NCBI RefSeq assembly: GCF_963678635.1
Contig: NC_087071.1
Span: 21,171,194-21,235,193 of the forward strand
Length of the DNA stretch: 64,000 bases
Origin: Symsagittifera roscoffensis
Lineage: Eukaryota; Xenacoelomorpha; Acoela; Convolutidae
Reading direction: 5' to 3'
Shown: in pieces, positions 22,601-32,343 of the stretch
Position numbering within the stretch: the stretch's first letter is position 1
How the letters are laid out: the number at the start of each line of letters is the position of its first letter
The notes under the pieces: model-generated
Seen by the model: the letters and a program-made list of their open reading frames with translations, nothing else
Told to the model about the DNA's origin: nothing
Databases searched by the model: none
Translations under genes and position numbers: made by a program

Positions 22601-25600
22601 TTATCTGACGCTCGCTCTCAAGCCAACTCACAGTTTTTCGGATCCTGAACTTTCTGAGTCCGATTTGTTTCTTCCACCTCTTTCTCTTGTCTTCAGGAAT
22701 ATTGTTTCTGTTAGCTCATCTTCTTTAATACTGCTTCATCTTTCTCAGCTGTCATTCTGCTTTCCGTTAGTAATTCGAACCCATTTTCTTCGTTTTTTCT
22801 TTTGCTTTTTTCATCGTTTTTTCGTCTTTCTCTTACCTCATTCGGGTAAGATTTTGTCTGTTAAACATGCCACATTTGAAAATAACCCCTGTTTCTTCAT
22901 CGTTCATTGTTTTGATCATGGCCGACTCTTCTGCTGGGCTGTTTCATAATCACTTCTGGGCTGGCTTCATTGTCGTCAAACGTTAGGTGCACTTCAACAA
23001 TTTCCTCCCTTTCTACTTCTTCTTTTTCTTGTGTGGTTCTCGTGCGTAGCTTTTCCGAGCTCGCCTCCATTTCAAACATGTTTTAGGGATCCATCTCTGC
23101 TCAACAGTTACCAAAACTAGATGAAATGATGAAAGTCTTGAGACTATTTTTCTTTATCTAATGCTCTCAAGCCAACTCTCTGTTTTTCGGATCCTGAACT
23201 TTCTCAGTCGGATTTGTTTCTTCCACCTCTTTCTATTGTTTTTTTTGGAATATTGTTTCTGTTAGCTCCTCTTCTTTAATTTTGCTTCATCTTTCTCAGC
23301 TGTCATTGTGCTTTCCGTCAGTAATTCGCACCATTTTCTTCGTCTTTCTTTCGATTCATTCTTACTTGAGCTAACCGACTGAATTAAGTAAGAGAAATTG
23401 CGTAACCTGTTCTCCTGCTGGTTTTGATCATGAGTTTTGAACATTTTGGTTCAGGTCGTAATTTGTTCGTTCGAAAAGTTTTTGTTGCTATAGCCACCGT
23501 GCGATGACGTGTCAGTCTTTTGTATTTCTACGGATTGTTCTAGAATTTTTTCGTTTTGGTTGAGCTCTTATCATCCTTTAGTCGACAGTTCAAACAGTCG
23601 AGAGCTTTATGAAAAATTTATTTTATTGTGACTACAATTTTTTATCCAATTCAGGTTTCGGCCAGGGTCTTAATTTGGTTCTCATGAAAGATAAACTAAA
23701 CAACTATATCCTTCCCTGGAATGTGTTCTTTTTTAAACTGGCTTATTTTTAATCTACATACCCACCAGGTTAACTGGGATTTGTAGGTTTTATTTGAGTC
23801 AGTTCCATCTAAGATCGAAATAAAGCTGTGTTTTCTGTTGCAGTTATGAACTCTTTACCTTGTAGGTATTGTTTAATTTGGTCGACCGATCACACGACTG
23901 CAAACATTTCCAATTCATTTATGGAATATTTCTTTTCGGGAGTGTTCAAACATCGAAAAGCATACGAGATTGGCATTCATCCTTGCCGTTGTTTTTTTTG
24001 CTCCAGAGTCGCTTCTACTCTCTGTGATTCACGTTTAACCCGAGTATCTTTTGATGGGCTTTTCTAATATCTTCAAACACAACTGAGTGTTTTCCACCAT
24101 TCAAACTTGTTAGCTGTCAACTGGATTTTTTTTTCGTTCTTTTTCCTTATTCGGGGTAAGAGTTTGTCTGTTAAACATGCCGAATTTGTGATTGATCCTG
24201 CCCATAAGCGATCTAAGTTGTTTTAGTCACCTTTAAGGACATAGTTTCAAAGTTACTTCAGTTTTTGTAGTTTTTGCTATCACTCCTTTATCTGATAGAT
24301 TATGCCGCAGCCAATTCACCGCACTTTTAAAAACTCAAGTTTCGATATTTTCAACGCTAAGATGTTTTTGTCCAGTTTTTTTTGAACGTTTGTTCTAAAT
24401 TTTTGTTTTCTGAATCTTTACCCTTTGAGACAATTAGACCCAATTTTTAGACAAAATCTTTTGAGACCCAATTTGTATAAAGCGGTTAAAAAAATTGGTC
24501 TAAAATTTAAACTAACTTGGTTCAACATTGATTAAGTCTGACCGTCAAAAAGAACAATTTGTCTCCAGGACTATCACCGGTTGTTTTGGCTAGCTTGCGC
24601 CAATATATCATTCAAGTTTGAACCGAAAAGTTAATGTTATGATTGCGATTTATAGCAGTTTTTGGTTAGTTGCTGGGTTAACGACTGTATATATGAACAT
24701 ACTAGTTAAGCTTTATTGTCCGAGGCATTTTAATTAGTTTACGGAGATTGAGCGCACATTCTTGCAAAAACTTTTTCAAAGTCAATGCAAAAAAATTGAA
24801 GTAGAAAGAAACTGGATTATATTGATAATTATGGATTATTAAAGTCGTTTACATAAAATCTTATTAGACGACCTGACTCATATTTTTTTTCATGTGCGAG
24901 GAACTATTTAAATTTCCGAAAAATATACATATGTTTTTTGCAACCAAGATTTTTTCATGTTATCATCAACGTAGTGATTACCAAAAAAGCCCATTGACTA
25001 CTATTTTTCATTGACTACTATTTTTCTCTCCAAAACTCCTTTAGCTGCGAATGTTATCTTGCAGATTTTTCAAAAGTTCTCAATAAATCTTTTTGAGAAT
25101 TTAAAAGATAGCTTCAAAATTTTGCTTCTATCTTGAATGCAAAGCATGTACGGCAGAAGACTTGTACTAAGATAATGCTCAATCCTTATTTTAACTTCAA
25201 CTGCTGAAGTAATGGAGCAGCAAAACGTTGACATATTTGCAATGGTCAATCAAACTTGAGTTTAATCTGTTAAATACATCGAAGTTTGTATAACAATTGC
25301 AAATATGTCAACGTTTTGATGGTTTCATCTCCGACAGACCTGTTGAAAGGCGCCGAGAAATTTCTAATCGACAACTCAACTAGGATGACAAAGGTTACTA
25401 TCTTAGTTTATACAGTGATATCAAGTCCTCAAATACTAGGAATTATTTTTTCAAAATATCGCTTCTTGGACTTTGCTTAAGATCATAGTCTCCAAGTCTG
25501 CGACATTAGTGACTATCGCAAACATCGGCGTGACTTTGAATCACTAGCAATAAGTCTCGGACCTCGACTCTGGCAGTTGGCTGTTCGAAAGAAATTTTCT

Positions 25601-28600
25601 TCTTTTTTCAGTAATTGTATATCAAAAAACTACGAAAAAATTTGCACGAACAATTTTTAAAAGTTCGTCAATACTTTTACGGAATGCAATTTACTAAAAC
25701 TTTTTTGGATATATTTTTTTGCAGAATGAGACGTTTTTAAATTCAGTTTTAAGCAACGGGAATTTTTCGTCTCTCAAAAAGTACCGCTTTTTTGGAATTG
25801 GTATTCTAAATTTTATAGAATTCGGCAAAACGAATTTTATTTTAATCAGATAAAAATCAAGGGTTAAGCGCCGAATGCTAAAACAGCCGAAACTTGTTTG
25901 TATTAAATTTATTTCAACTTTCGAGACAACTGAAGGCGGAACTGGAGTGTCACAGCTGATTTCCGGGCAGTAGTGTCGGTGTAGCGTTGTAAATTCATGT
26001 AACTGTTCTTAATATGGGATTTTGATGGCTCATTCGTAGTGATTGTGGATCCATATCGCACTTGCGCTGCAGTTTGCAAAGATGAGCTCTTGCAAGTAAG
26101 TCATAGCTTAATGAGCGCTTATACACCAGCGGATTTAGAGGAAGGGTAGGTGGGTGGACGCCCCCCTTCTTAGGGATTCGACCCTGCCGACCCAAAGGGT
26201 CCCTCCTTTGAACTAATTAAAGATAATCATTTTCGGCTGGCGGAACCTTAAATTTTTCCTAAAAGTATACTAAAAACTGAAGGGACATAGCGCGCGCCAA
26301 AATAACCCAATTTTTAGGTCAAAAACTTTCCAAAAAGTGCCTAAAACACCTTTTTTTGGCCTGTTTTTTCAACATTTCGCAATCGGCCCAGAAATTTGTT
26401 GAAAAACCTCCCTCGAGAAAAACCTAGATCTGCTCCAGGTTGTATATATGCGCTGTTGTCAATCTATATAGCTTACATCAAATTGCTTCCCGGGTTGACC
26501 TCCATAGACCGAAAATGCTAATCATACAACTCCATAATCTAAGATTATGAAAAAATACTAGTCATACAAATTTCATACATTTTGCTAAAATGGTGTCGTC
26601 CTAGTTTCAAAAAACTTTTCTCTTGTTTTGGCATAAAATTCGGTGTATCGTACTACATAAAAAAGAAAAACTTTTGTCAAAAAAAATGCTAATCATACAA
26701 TTTCTATATATGGAAAGTGTATGACTAGCATTTTTTTGATGGCGACGACAAAATTTTTTTGTGTTATTTTTCAAGCGCAAATTGGTTTTCCTACTCAAAA
26801 CAAACATTTTTTGAAAAAAAAACATTGCATGCAAAATTTAATTTTTTGTGGGGTATAACGTAGTCCTGGATTTACTAATATTGGATTTTTTTCCTTTTCT
26901 CTTCATAAATTTTTTCAAAAACGCTTAAAACTCCTCTTTTTTTGTATGACATGTTTTTCTGTGCCTTGATCAATGTCTGGTAATTTAAAAATTCAAACTG
27001 TAGAAATAATCATCTTTGAAAATTTTTGCCAAAATTTAAAAATTCGTTACTTTCGTTATATTATTTGTGTGAGACAAATTTAAAACGTTTCAGGCTGTTT
27101 CCAATGCATTTTTAATGCGAGAAGGCCAAACCTTTGGTAACTACGTTTGAGTAACCAAGGTTTATGTCATTTGTGTTTGGTTAAGAACACAACCAAAAAA
27201 TTTTGAGAAATTAAAATGTAAATAAATCAATATTTTTGGTTTATGGAAATTTGCTAGTCATACAATTTCCATATATGAAAAAAAACTAATCATATACCTT
27301 TCATGCATCCTTCTGTACTTATGGAATTGCATGTATGATTAGCATTTTTCCATATATGAAAATTATATGACTAGCATTTTTTGTCAACCCGGGTTCTTAG
27401 AGTTAAAATATGCCGAATTTATTGAAATCTAGTTTAGTGAGCTGTTGTCAAGCGAAATAAATAAACGCCGGTTTATACCTCTGACAGGCTGCCTAAGAAC
27501 AGTGTAACTGCCTTCAAACAATTTCTAATTTATTATCTTACAAAATTAATTATTAAACAAATTGAGGCTCTTTTTCCTCGCCCCACCCATGGACATTTTT
27601 AAAAATTGATCTTGTGTGTTCACATCGATTGTTACGAAAATTTGCCAGGCAACAAACTAGACCATGGCTCCTCGTAATGAACCTTGCTTGCGATTTATGT
27701 GATATTTGTGTGAGTTGGGGGGGGGGGGGTAATAAAAAGCCTAAATTTAAATTTATCAATTAAACAAACTTAGTTTATATTCTCATAACATTATTGTTCC
27801 GACTTTCGATACGAAAGTAACGGAATGTTTGTGCTCGGGGTGGGTTTTTTTTTCTTCAGACAAAATTCGACTTCTTAACTAGCCATTTTTGACAAATATT
27901 TTTCATATCATTCGAAAGGTATTGTTGTCCTGAGCTCAAAGTTGAACAGATATTTCACCTGTGATCATTTTTCGTAAAGTTATGGGGGTTTAAAAATGAC
28001 CATTTTGGCCAATTTGGGACAATTAACGCGCGATATATTTCGCGCTATTAACGCGTAAGCGGAGAGTTAATCCGTCTTAGAAATCGTTCCAAAATGGTTG
28101 AAAGAAGCTTATTTGCAATAATTGATTTGTTACAAGGAGCAAAATTTATTCTTTTGTACTTTATATGACGTGTGGGGGATGATTTTCATTTAAAAAAATC
28201 AAATTTTAGAAAAAATTTTTCATATTTTTCTATTTCATTTAATTTTTTAATATTATTACTGCTCCAAAAACCTTTAAAGGCAGTCGGAACGTTCAGGGCT
28301 TCGCCCTGATACGAGCAGTCTTGTTTATACATTATTTATATAAAAAGTTGATATTCTTATATTATTTCAGCCATCTATCGCAGCCTGTTTGCTTTCCAAC
28401 TGATGCCCTTCAAGGGTTTCATGGGAGCCCTCCTTCTCCCCGTCGGGGGGTTCACTCTGGGTGCAATTGGGGCGGCATGCATGGGATTGAGAGTGTCTCA
28501 GATAAAAACCATCGCGCTAGAAGTCGGTTGGTATAAATCTACAAATCTACTCTATCTAATCTATAATTAAATTGCCATCTAAGTTAGCTGGAAGTTGAGC

Positions 28601-29207
28601 CAATTTAGAAGCTGAGTATGCCCAGGGAAAAAACTCAGCAAAATTTTAATCCTTGAGTCAAATAAAAACAATAAACTATTGGGCAATATATTTGGAAAGT
28701 GTTAAAACTTCCAGCTATAGTCCAAACAACTTATAACTAAAGTCAAATGATTATTCACTAGTTTGATAGAATTCAGCTCGAAAAATCGTCATTTTTTTCA
28801 CCAAAAAATATCTTTTTACCGCAGGATATTTATAATTGTCCGAATTTGAGAAAATAAGTTTTCGTCTAAATGATTGTTTTTCAGGCATGCAAAATGCAGG
28901 AATCGTGATCAGCATGACTCTCGTAGTGTTCAGCCAGCCGAAAGCCGATCTGAATTCCATAATGCCGATTTGTATAGCTCTCATGACGGCTGTAATCTCC
29001 ACGCCGTTTTACGTAATTCATTATTTGGTGTACAAGTACAACAAAAGTTATCGTGCAGTTTGTGATGGCAATAAAGAAGCGCAATTGATGGAACGTGAAA
29101 TGTTTGAGAAAAACGTGATGAAAAGTTCATTTGAGAACGAAGACGACGACGAAGAAATGTGTCAAAAAAGCGAAACTGAAGAAAAAACGATCGAGGCTCA
29201 GTTTTAA
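10386..29207 (+). CDS. SLC10-family sodium/bile-acid-type cotransporter, six exons, complete
   Basis: Exons: 10386-10671, 12254-12504, 16678-16849, 17654-17881, 28371-28526, 28885-29207 (TAA). All introns are GT-AG, all phases agree, and the total is 1416 nt (471 residues). Residues 1-27 look like a signal peptide. About 28-110 form an acidic extracellular N-domain, as in the SLC10A3/A5-like branch. The rest is the multi-span SLC10 core. Visible signatures are ACAPGGGNSNTASYLVGGE with LSIAMTFFST (exon 3), AMPLNLWAYGR (exon 4) and the EVGMQNAG sodium-site motif across exons 5-6. The C-tail is acidic. SLC10 proteins are plasma-membrane sodium-coupled carriers of organic anions; the substrate of this one cannot be told. 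Acceptors are TTTCAG except exon 2 (TTTCAAG). AATAAA lies at 29225-29230. Length is normal for the P3-like branch. Confidence 0.92.
10899..11005. repeat. Inverted repeat TAGACCTGATAAT / ATTATCAGGTCTA
   Basis: A 13-base arm at 10899-10911 is repeated in exact inverse at 10993-11005, about 80 bases apart, in SLC10 intron 1. Could be the ends of a tiny mobile element. Confidence 0.6.
11315..11917. mobile_element. MITE-like element filled with GCGGATTCCGC repeats
   Basis: Ends are perfect 14-bp inverted repeats: AGGCCAAACTGTGC at 11315-11328 and its inverse at 11904-11917. Inside are many direct and inverted variants of TTGCGGATTCCGCTTACAA, a nearly self-complementary word, spaced irregularly from about 11350 to 11890. 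No long protein frame. It sits in SLC10 intron 1. Its small size, terminal inverted repeats and lack of coding point to a non-autonomous DNA element. Confidence 0.65.
12254..12504 (+). other. SLC10 exon 2
   Basis: Joins the N-domain (EEWLECSQE) to the first membrane segments (FPFYVTIMVLMLNVVFGTEV and LIAAAICQFILLPP). Acceptor TTTCAAG, donor CCG|GTTAGA, ends in phase 0. Confidence 0.85.
12505..15589. other. SLC10 intron 2, mostly featureless
   Basis: Contains a small 18-bp tandem repeat (CATGCAATAATTTTTT type) near 12860-12905, G- and C-run blocks near 13.15 and 13.9 kb, and the hairpin at 13462-13511. No exon-like frames. Confidence 0.5.
13462..13511 (+). other. 50-nt hairpin with tandem GA/GA internal loop
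   Basis: CTGTCTAAGCA pairs with TGCTTAGACAG and GTCCGT pairs with ACGGAC. They are separated by a symmetric GA opposite GA, and the loop is 12 nt. All 17 flanking pairs are Watson-Crick. Could be a structured RNA, a microRNA-like hairpin (short for one) or the ends of a small element. Confidence 0.5.
15590..16380 (-). repeat. AGATCTGAAA-type interspersed element, copy 2 (inverted, longer)
   Basis: The reverse complement matches 7700-8170. It has more TTCAGATCTGAA motifs on both sides (15600-15780 and 16190-16360), as if the motif marks both termini. An internal 54-bp unit is tandemly doubled (15946-16053). The right edge is near GCTAGGTACG. Confidence 0.6.
15946..16053. repeat. Perfect 54-bp tandem duplication
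   Basis: The unit CAAAAGTTTGATAGGTCTTC... at 15946-15999 is repeated without a mismatch at 16000-16053, which implies a recent duplication inside the older element. Confidence 0.9.
16430..16677 (+). pseudogene. Duplicated intron end and broken copy of SLC10 exon 3 start
   Basis: At 16447-16490 a TTTTTGTTTCAG acceptor is followed by TTTGTTCTGGTCGTAGCCCG. This closely matches the true acceptor and exon start at 16678. The following intron-like text (TTAAAAC/TAAAAC, CTCATTTTCTTAAA, CTTCAATTTCTTAAACTCCT) also recurs before the real exon. A unit of roughly 220 bp was therefore duplicated. The similarity is lost after about 11 codons. It could act as a decoy acceptor. Confidence 0.75.
16678..16849 (+). 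other. SLC10 exon 3: signature exon
   Basis: Encodes FGLVIARVFAYEPD and the family hallmark CAPGGGNSNTASYLVGGEVP with LSIAMTFFSTAIA. Phase 0 in, phase 1 out (G|GTACTT). Confidence 0.9.
17130..17433 (+). repeat. GGCGCC/GCGCGCC-core dispersed element, copy 2
   Basis: Same order of blocks as the copy at 26.13 kb: G-run with GACGCC, AGGGATTCGACC, CTGCCGACCCAAAGG, GGCGCCAATA, GCGCGCCGAAAAAAACGCG and TCCAAAAAGTGC. The right end is CCTAATCCGC. Located in SLC10 intron 3. Confidence 0.65.
17654..17881 (+). other. SLC10 exon 4
   Basis: Encodes AMPLNLWAYGRYASNDPNF and two membrane segments (LILIVIPVAIGMVLI and VVFVLFLTFIAT). Acceptor ATGTTTCAG; donor G|GTGAGC. Confidence 0.9.
18266..19130 (-). mobile_element. 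CCCGGGTTGAC-ended MITE, copy 1
   Basis: Reverse complement of the element at 26,489-27,393 over most of its length (shared CCAGGACTACGTTAT, GATCAAGGCA). Termini are CGCGGGTGGACC on the left and TCAACCCGGG on the right, imperfect inverted repeats. Inside are several palindromes of the type CATACAATTTCCATATATGG followed by the inverse, plus ATGCTAGTCATAC boxes. No protein. Confidence 0.75.
19948..20249. repeat. Two-unit tandem repeat, about 152 bp per unit
   Basis: The units 19948-20099 and 20100-20249 share CTTTTCGAT, TTGACAAAATAAT, AGCTAAGGTAAAGCGAGGCA and GGTTGCGCTTCAATGTTA. They differ at scattered positions, so the duplication is not recent. Confidence 0.8.
20284..24070 (-). pseudogene. 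Decayed minus-strand coding block, charged repeat protein of unknown family
   Basis: Higher GC than its surroundings, with many broken minus-strand frames. Pieces are rich in Lys, Glu and Arg: EKEEVEREEIVEVHLTFDD at about 22980, ELLTESTMTAEKDEAKLKKR at about 23270-23330, KRAKREKPKPFGRAKGK at about 21080-21140, and an Arg/Ala/Glu-rich piece near 21480-21540. A Cys-rich piece near 22060-22150 includes CGGPTCIILAEEC and ECRSCTRYD. Part is tandemly duplicated (22390-22920 and 22921-23450). Frames shift often, so it is dead. Position in an intron on the opposite strand suggests an old mobile-element ORF, but no RT, integrase or transposase motif was seen and no family is assigned. Confidence 0.45.
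22390..23450 (-). repeat. Tandem duplication of about 530 bp inside the decayed coding block
   Basis: 22390-22920 and 22921-23450 share long near-identical text (ACTGGCTTCATTGTCGTC, ATTTCCTCCCTTTCTACTTC, CATCCATCTCTGCTCAACAG, CTTTCTCAGCTGTCATT). A third short match (GTTTGTCTGTTAAACATGCC) occurs near 24155. Confidence 0.8.
24071..25220. other. Intronic AT-rich DNA, no gene seen
   Basis: Apart from the short match near 24155 and a doubled TTGACTACTATTTTTC near 25000-25030, I see no structure. Confidence 0.45.
25221..25318. repeat. Perfect 22-bp inverted repeat with 54-nt loop
   Basis: CAAAACGTTGACATATTTGCAA at 25221-25242 is exactly inverted at 25297-25318. The pairing is perfect and the loop is short, so a transcript of this intron would form a stable hairpin about 98 nt long. 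Confidence 0.85.
26128..26434 (+). repeat. GGCGCC/GCGCGCC-core dispersed element, copy 3
   Basis: Begins AGCGGATTTAGAGG and ends CCTAGATCTGCT, which are imperfect inverse termini. Internal blocks as in the other copies (GGGATTCGACCC, GCCGACCCAAAGG, GCGCGCGCCAAAATAACC, TCCAAAAAGTGCC). One of the best bounded copies. Confidence 0.7.
26489..27393 (+). mobile_element. CCCGGGTTGAC-ended MITE, copy 2
   Basis: CCCGGGTTGAC starts at 26489 and GTCAACCCGGG is at 27383-27393: a perfect 11-bp terminal inverted repeat. Several palindromes around CATATATGG, with CTAGTCATACAATT arms, lie near both ends. The middle matches copy 1 inverted. No coding frame, so a non-autonomous DNA element. Confidence 0.8.
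27796..28325 (+). mobile_element. Non-autonomous element with terminal hairpins, copy 2
   Basis: Same family as 4554-5004. The opening hairpin (27797-27825) has ACTTTCG, loop ATA, CGAAAGT. The closing hairpin is a perfect CAGGGC, TTC, GCCCTG followed by ATACGAGCAGTCTTG. It carries an 80-bp internal stretch that copy 1 lacks. It ends about 45 bp before SLC10 exon 5, so it makes up most of that intron's 3' end. Confidence 0.75.
28371..28526 (+). other. SLC10 exon 5
   Basis: Encodes AIYRSLFAFQLMPFKGFMGA and a Gly/Ala-rich membrane segment, ending ...KTIALEV. Acceptor TTATTTCAG, donor G|GTTGGT. Confidence 0.9.
28885..29207 (+). other. SLC10 exon 6: last membrane segments and acidic tail
   Basis: GMQNAGIVISMTLVVFSQP completes the sodium-site signature. 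A last helix (IALMTAVISTPFYVIHYLVY) is followed by a hydrophilic tail containing FENEDDDEEM. Confidence 0.9.
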
Positions 29208-29224
29208 ATATCATTCTAAAGTAT

Positions 29225-29230
29225 AATAAA
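29225..29230 (+). promoter_or_regulatory. Poly(A) signal of the SLC10 gene
   Basis: AATAAA 17 bases after the stop codon. Confidence 0.6.
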
Positions 29231-29393
29231 TCAAAACTTCATCACTAAAAAATTCAAATGTGATTTTTTTTGTGAAAGAGCGAACAGGTAGATTGTTGAG
29301 TTCAGAGCAATTTTGATTTATTTAGCAAGTAAAAAATAGCACAATAGGAAAAATTCAATGATGTCATTAACAGGGAAGAATAAAAACTTTCAG

Positions 29394-29690
29394 GCGCAGA
29401 TCTAGGATTCTCTAGATAGAGGAAAAAAATTTGCTAAAACTGGTTTAGATTTTTGCCTATTTTTGCTCAGTGTGACCAAACTTGTTTTCGAGGTTTCGCT
29501 AGTCAAAAGAAAAGTTTTGTTCCAGAACAATTATCGGCGCCGTTGGCGAATATACAAAGAAAACAGGCCGAAAAAAAGCGACGTTTCAGGAAATTTTTGG
29601 AAGTTTCTAAACAGAAAATCATATATGCGTCCATTGTCCTAAAAAACAATGTTTAACTTTGTAATAAATTTTTTTCCGGCCTGGGTCAAT
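29394..29690 (-). repeat. Possible inverted copy of the GGCGCC-core element
   Basis: Begins GCGCAGATCTAGGA, the inverse of the usual right end. It contains GGCGCC and an AAAAAAAGCGACG block, but overall similarity is weak and the far border is uncertain. Confidence 0.35.
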
Positions 29691-30318
29691 TTCTTGAATG
29701 GGGCTTCTCAGTTTCATTAAATATTTTTCATCATAAATTTTTGGATAATTACATTCTAGGAAACACGGTTTTACTGGGCATGCATTTTGAGACATTTTAT
29801 TGATCAATAAGTACAACTTGTTTCTGTTGGTTTTTAGGTTATGGGTAGAAAAGACTACCCGAGAAAACAAAAAAAAATAATATTAATTTTTTTCTACATA
29901 GAGAATGGTTTAAAAGTGCGAACAAAGAGGCTTTAATAAATGTTTACCGATGGAAGGTCCATTGCATTGGATCGAAGAATTTAACTACTTTTCTTGTTCT
30001 CCGCTTAATGAGACTCCTGAAAACGGGCCATGTTGGCTTAATTGTGTTCTCCCAAACGATTCTAATTTATATTTATAAATTTTTATAAATGACTTTGTAA
30101 CTAGATATCGTTTGGAAACAATTTATTATATTATTATCATTTTATTATTATAGAAGCGCAAATGGCGCGTAAAATAAAACTTTTTTTGAATAATTCGGCA
30201 AAAAATGGATGTTGTGGAATCGTACCATATAGGGACCATTTGGACGGCCAGTTTCAAAGTTTCAATATAAAGTTAGAAAAGAAACACTTAACTTCGCAAA
30301 ACTTTACCACGCTCCAGA

Positions 30319-30592
30319 AGCGGATTTAGAGGGTACGGGGCGCGGAGGTGGATTCCTTTTCCCCATCAGAGATTTGACTACCTCAACCAAAGGGTCACCC
30401 TTTTTGTACACTCTTTTGACATCCCCATTTTAGGCTGACTATCCCTAAAATTTGGCGCCATTATATACTAATTATGAAAGGGAACGCGCGCCGGAAAAAA
30501 ACGCAACTTTTTGATGATTCTTTCCAAAAAGTGCCCAACAAAAGTATTTGACAATCTGCCCCCCCCCCCCTTATCGAGAACATCCTAGATCG
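30319..30592 (+). repeat. GGCGCC/GCGCGCC-core dispersed element, copy 4
   Basis: Starts AGCGGATTTAGAGGG and ends CATCCTAGATCG. It contains CCAAAGGGTCACCC, GGCGCCATTATATACTAA, CGCGCGCCGGAAAAAAACGC and TCCAAAAAGTGCCC, in family order. Confidence 0.65.
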
Positions 30593-30973
30593 ATCACTGC
30601 CCTGCACTTAATGTAAAGTAAAAATCGAATTTGAAACCTCCGCGAGCACAATATTTGTGACAATAAACGACTTTTTTATTTGTTTGGTTCTCTTTTTCAC
30701 TTCATTCCGACTTTTATATGAAGTCATCTCATTTTTTTCTACAAAATAGTTATTTCATTATAGCTGTTAAAATATTTTGTCATCAAAAAACTGACATACC
30801 TTCATATATTTTAACACTGTTTGGTTTACAAATACCAAACTGGGCGAGGAAACGTTTTCAATAGATTAAAAAACCTCTTGTTTTCAATAGATGGGAAGAC
30901 CATCATGAATATGATTTCCCAATATAATCACTGGGTGAAATTTCATACTTCGTTGTGATCTTCCTTACAAAAC
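30593..30973. other. Intergenic DNA, no gene seen
   Basis: No exon-like frame. A short doubled TTTTCAATAGAT lies near 30855-30892. Confidence 0.4.
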
Positions 30974-31700
30974 CTTCGGATGAGGGGGTAGTAGGGTAAC
31001 GCACTGGGTTGGTGTTTCTTGTCTTTTTAGTAGGTGGCGATGCGATGACCTCTTGTTATTCTGTACCTCATTCTGGGGGGAAAGGTGTAAATCCGTACCT
31101 CACTCTGGGGAATGGGATGCAATTCCGATCCTCATTTATACAATAATTTTGCTGAGGAGGTGAAGTTTTTAACCATGTTGTTCAATCATGAACACCATGG
31201 CGGTCACCCGAATCAGCAATGGGTTTAGGGTGAACATGTTTGAGCCTATAATAGCGGTTTGGTTAATCCCTAAAGTGATCTTTACTTCACATGACTTTGC
31301 TATACGATCGGGACTAAATTTTTCACGCGGTCAAGCGGCCAGTTTCCACTTGGAGGATTCTACTTGAAACTTAAAGGTACACCAACGTGAATATTACTTT
31401 TTCTCTGATTTGGAAGCCTTTAATAAGTCTTCAAAAAGAACGGTCCTTTTTCGATTTCTTTGTAATCATTGAATTTCTTCTATCTGTCTGCTGGCTGGAT
31501 GAAAAAAAAATCATTTTTAGTTTGAAGGAACTACTGGTTTCTCTCAAAAACGTTAAAAAAAAGTTTATAATTTTTTAGCTTTCATGGTTTTTTTTGGTTT
31601 TTACATTACGAAAAAAAAAGACAAGAAACGAAGTTAACTTGCAAATTTTTGCATCAGAAGCGCAATTTTTATCATTTCTTTTCAGAAAAAAACGCAATTT
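30974..31700 (-). repeat. BEL/Pao 3' LTR (diverged)
   Basis: Matches 36147-36900: ACACCTTCGG/AAACCTTCGG, CTCACTCTGGGGAATGGGA, CAGAAATGGGTTTAGGG-like, CCCTAAAGTG.TCTTT and ATTCTACTTGA. Right limit approximate. Confidence 0.65.
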
Positions 31701-31907
31701 AAGAAAAAAATTTTGTCTTCTTTTCCTAAAAAGAAATATTTGGGTGCTTCCTTATTAGCTTTTTCATGTTAAGAACAACATATTTGCAACAGATATTTGG
31801 GAAAAAATGTTTTTCAAGAATCGGTTCTGTGCTATAATAGCTGTATCATTTTCGAAAAATTCTATTGGGATAATCCGAACAAGCGTACACGTAATTTATC
31901 ATTGAGT

Positions 31908-32138
31908 TTATATGTAAAATGCGGCAAAAAAGCAAGGCCTAAAAAACGTTGCGGTTGCGCGCAAATTTTTTGTCATTGAAGAAAACCTTGTTACATCAAG
32001 GGCTTGTTTCAAAGTAGCTGCGCTTTCATTGAGATTGTCGATTCGCCTGAGGTAAAAAGTCCACAGTTCTTTGTCGAGTGGAATGATATCTGGTGGTTTC
32101 AACCACCTCTTTTTTTTACTTTTGGGGATAAAGATCAC
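31908..32138 (-). pseudogene. BEL/Pao fragment after RNase H (integrase-proximal)
   Basis: The frame contains KRWLKPPDIIPLDKELW, a Trp-Leu-x-Pro-Pro style segment typical of the linker between RNase H and integrase in BEL/Pao. Too short to show integrase residues. Confidence 0.4.
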
Positions 32139-32343
32139 GGTTTATATAGTTGACAGGGTTAAATTTACCCGTATAAGCTTCCAGTTTTCAGTAATGGCTT
32201 TCTCTTGAAGTTCATGCACGTAGTTATCACCACATGTTGAAAAGCAATTCAGAAGTTGTAATACAGCCGAGTAGGGCAGTGCTGTCACATCCCAAAAACT
32301 AATTTCTTGGTTTTTGTGGCTTGTTGGCTGACGACAAATGGAC

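Larger units (their letters stand above)
17882..28370. other. SLC10 intron 4 (10.5 kb), a nest of repeats
   Basis: Holds two copies of a CCCGGGTTGAC-ended element, a 152-bp tandem pair, a decayed minus-strand coding block, a perfect 22-bp hairpin, a GGCGCC-core element and a hairpin-ended element next to exon 5. No host exon was found in it. Confidence 0.7.
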
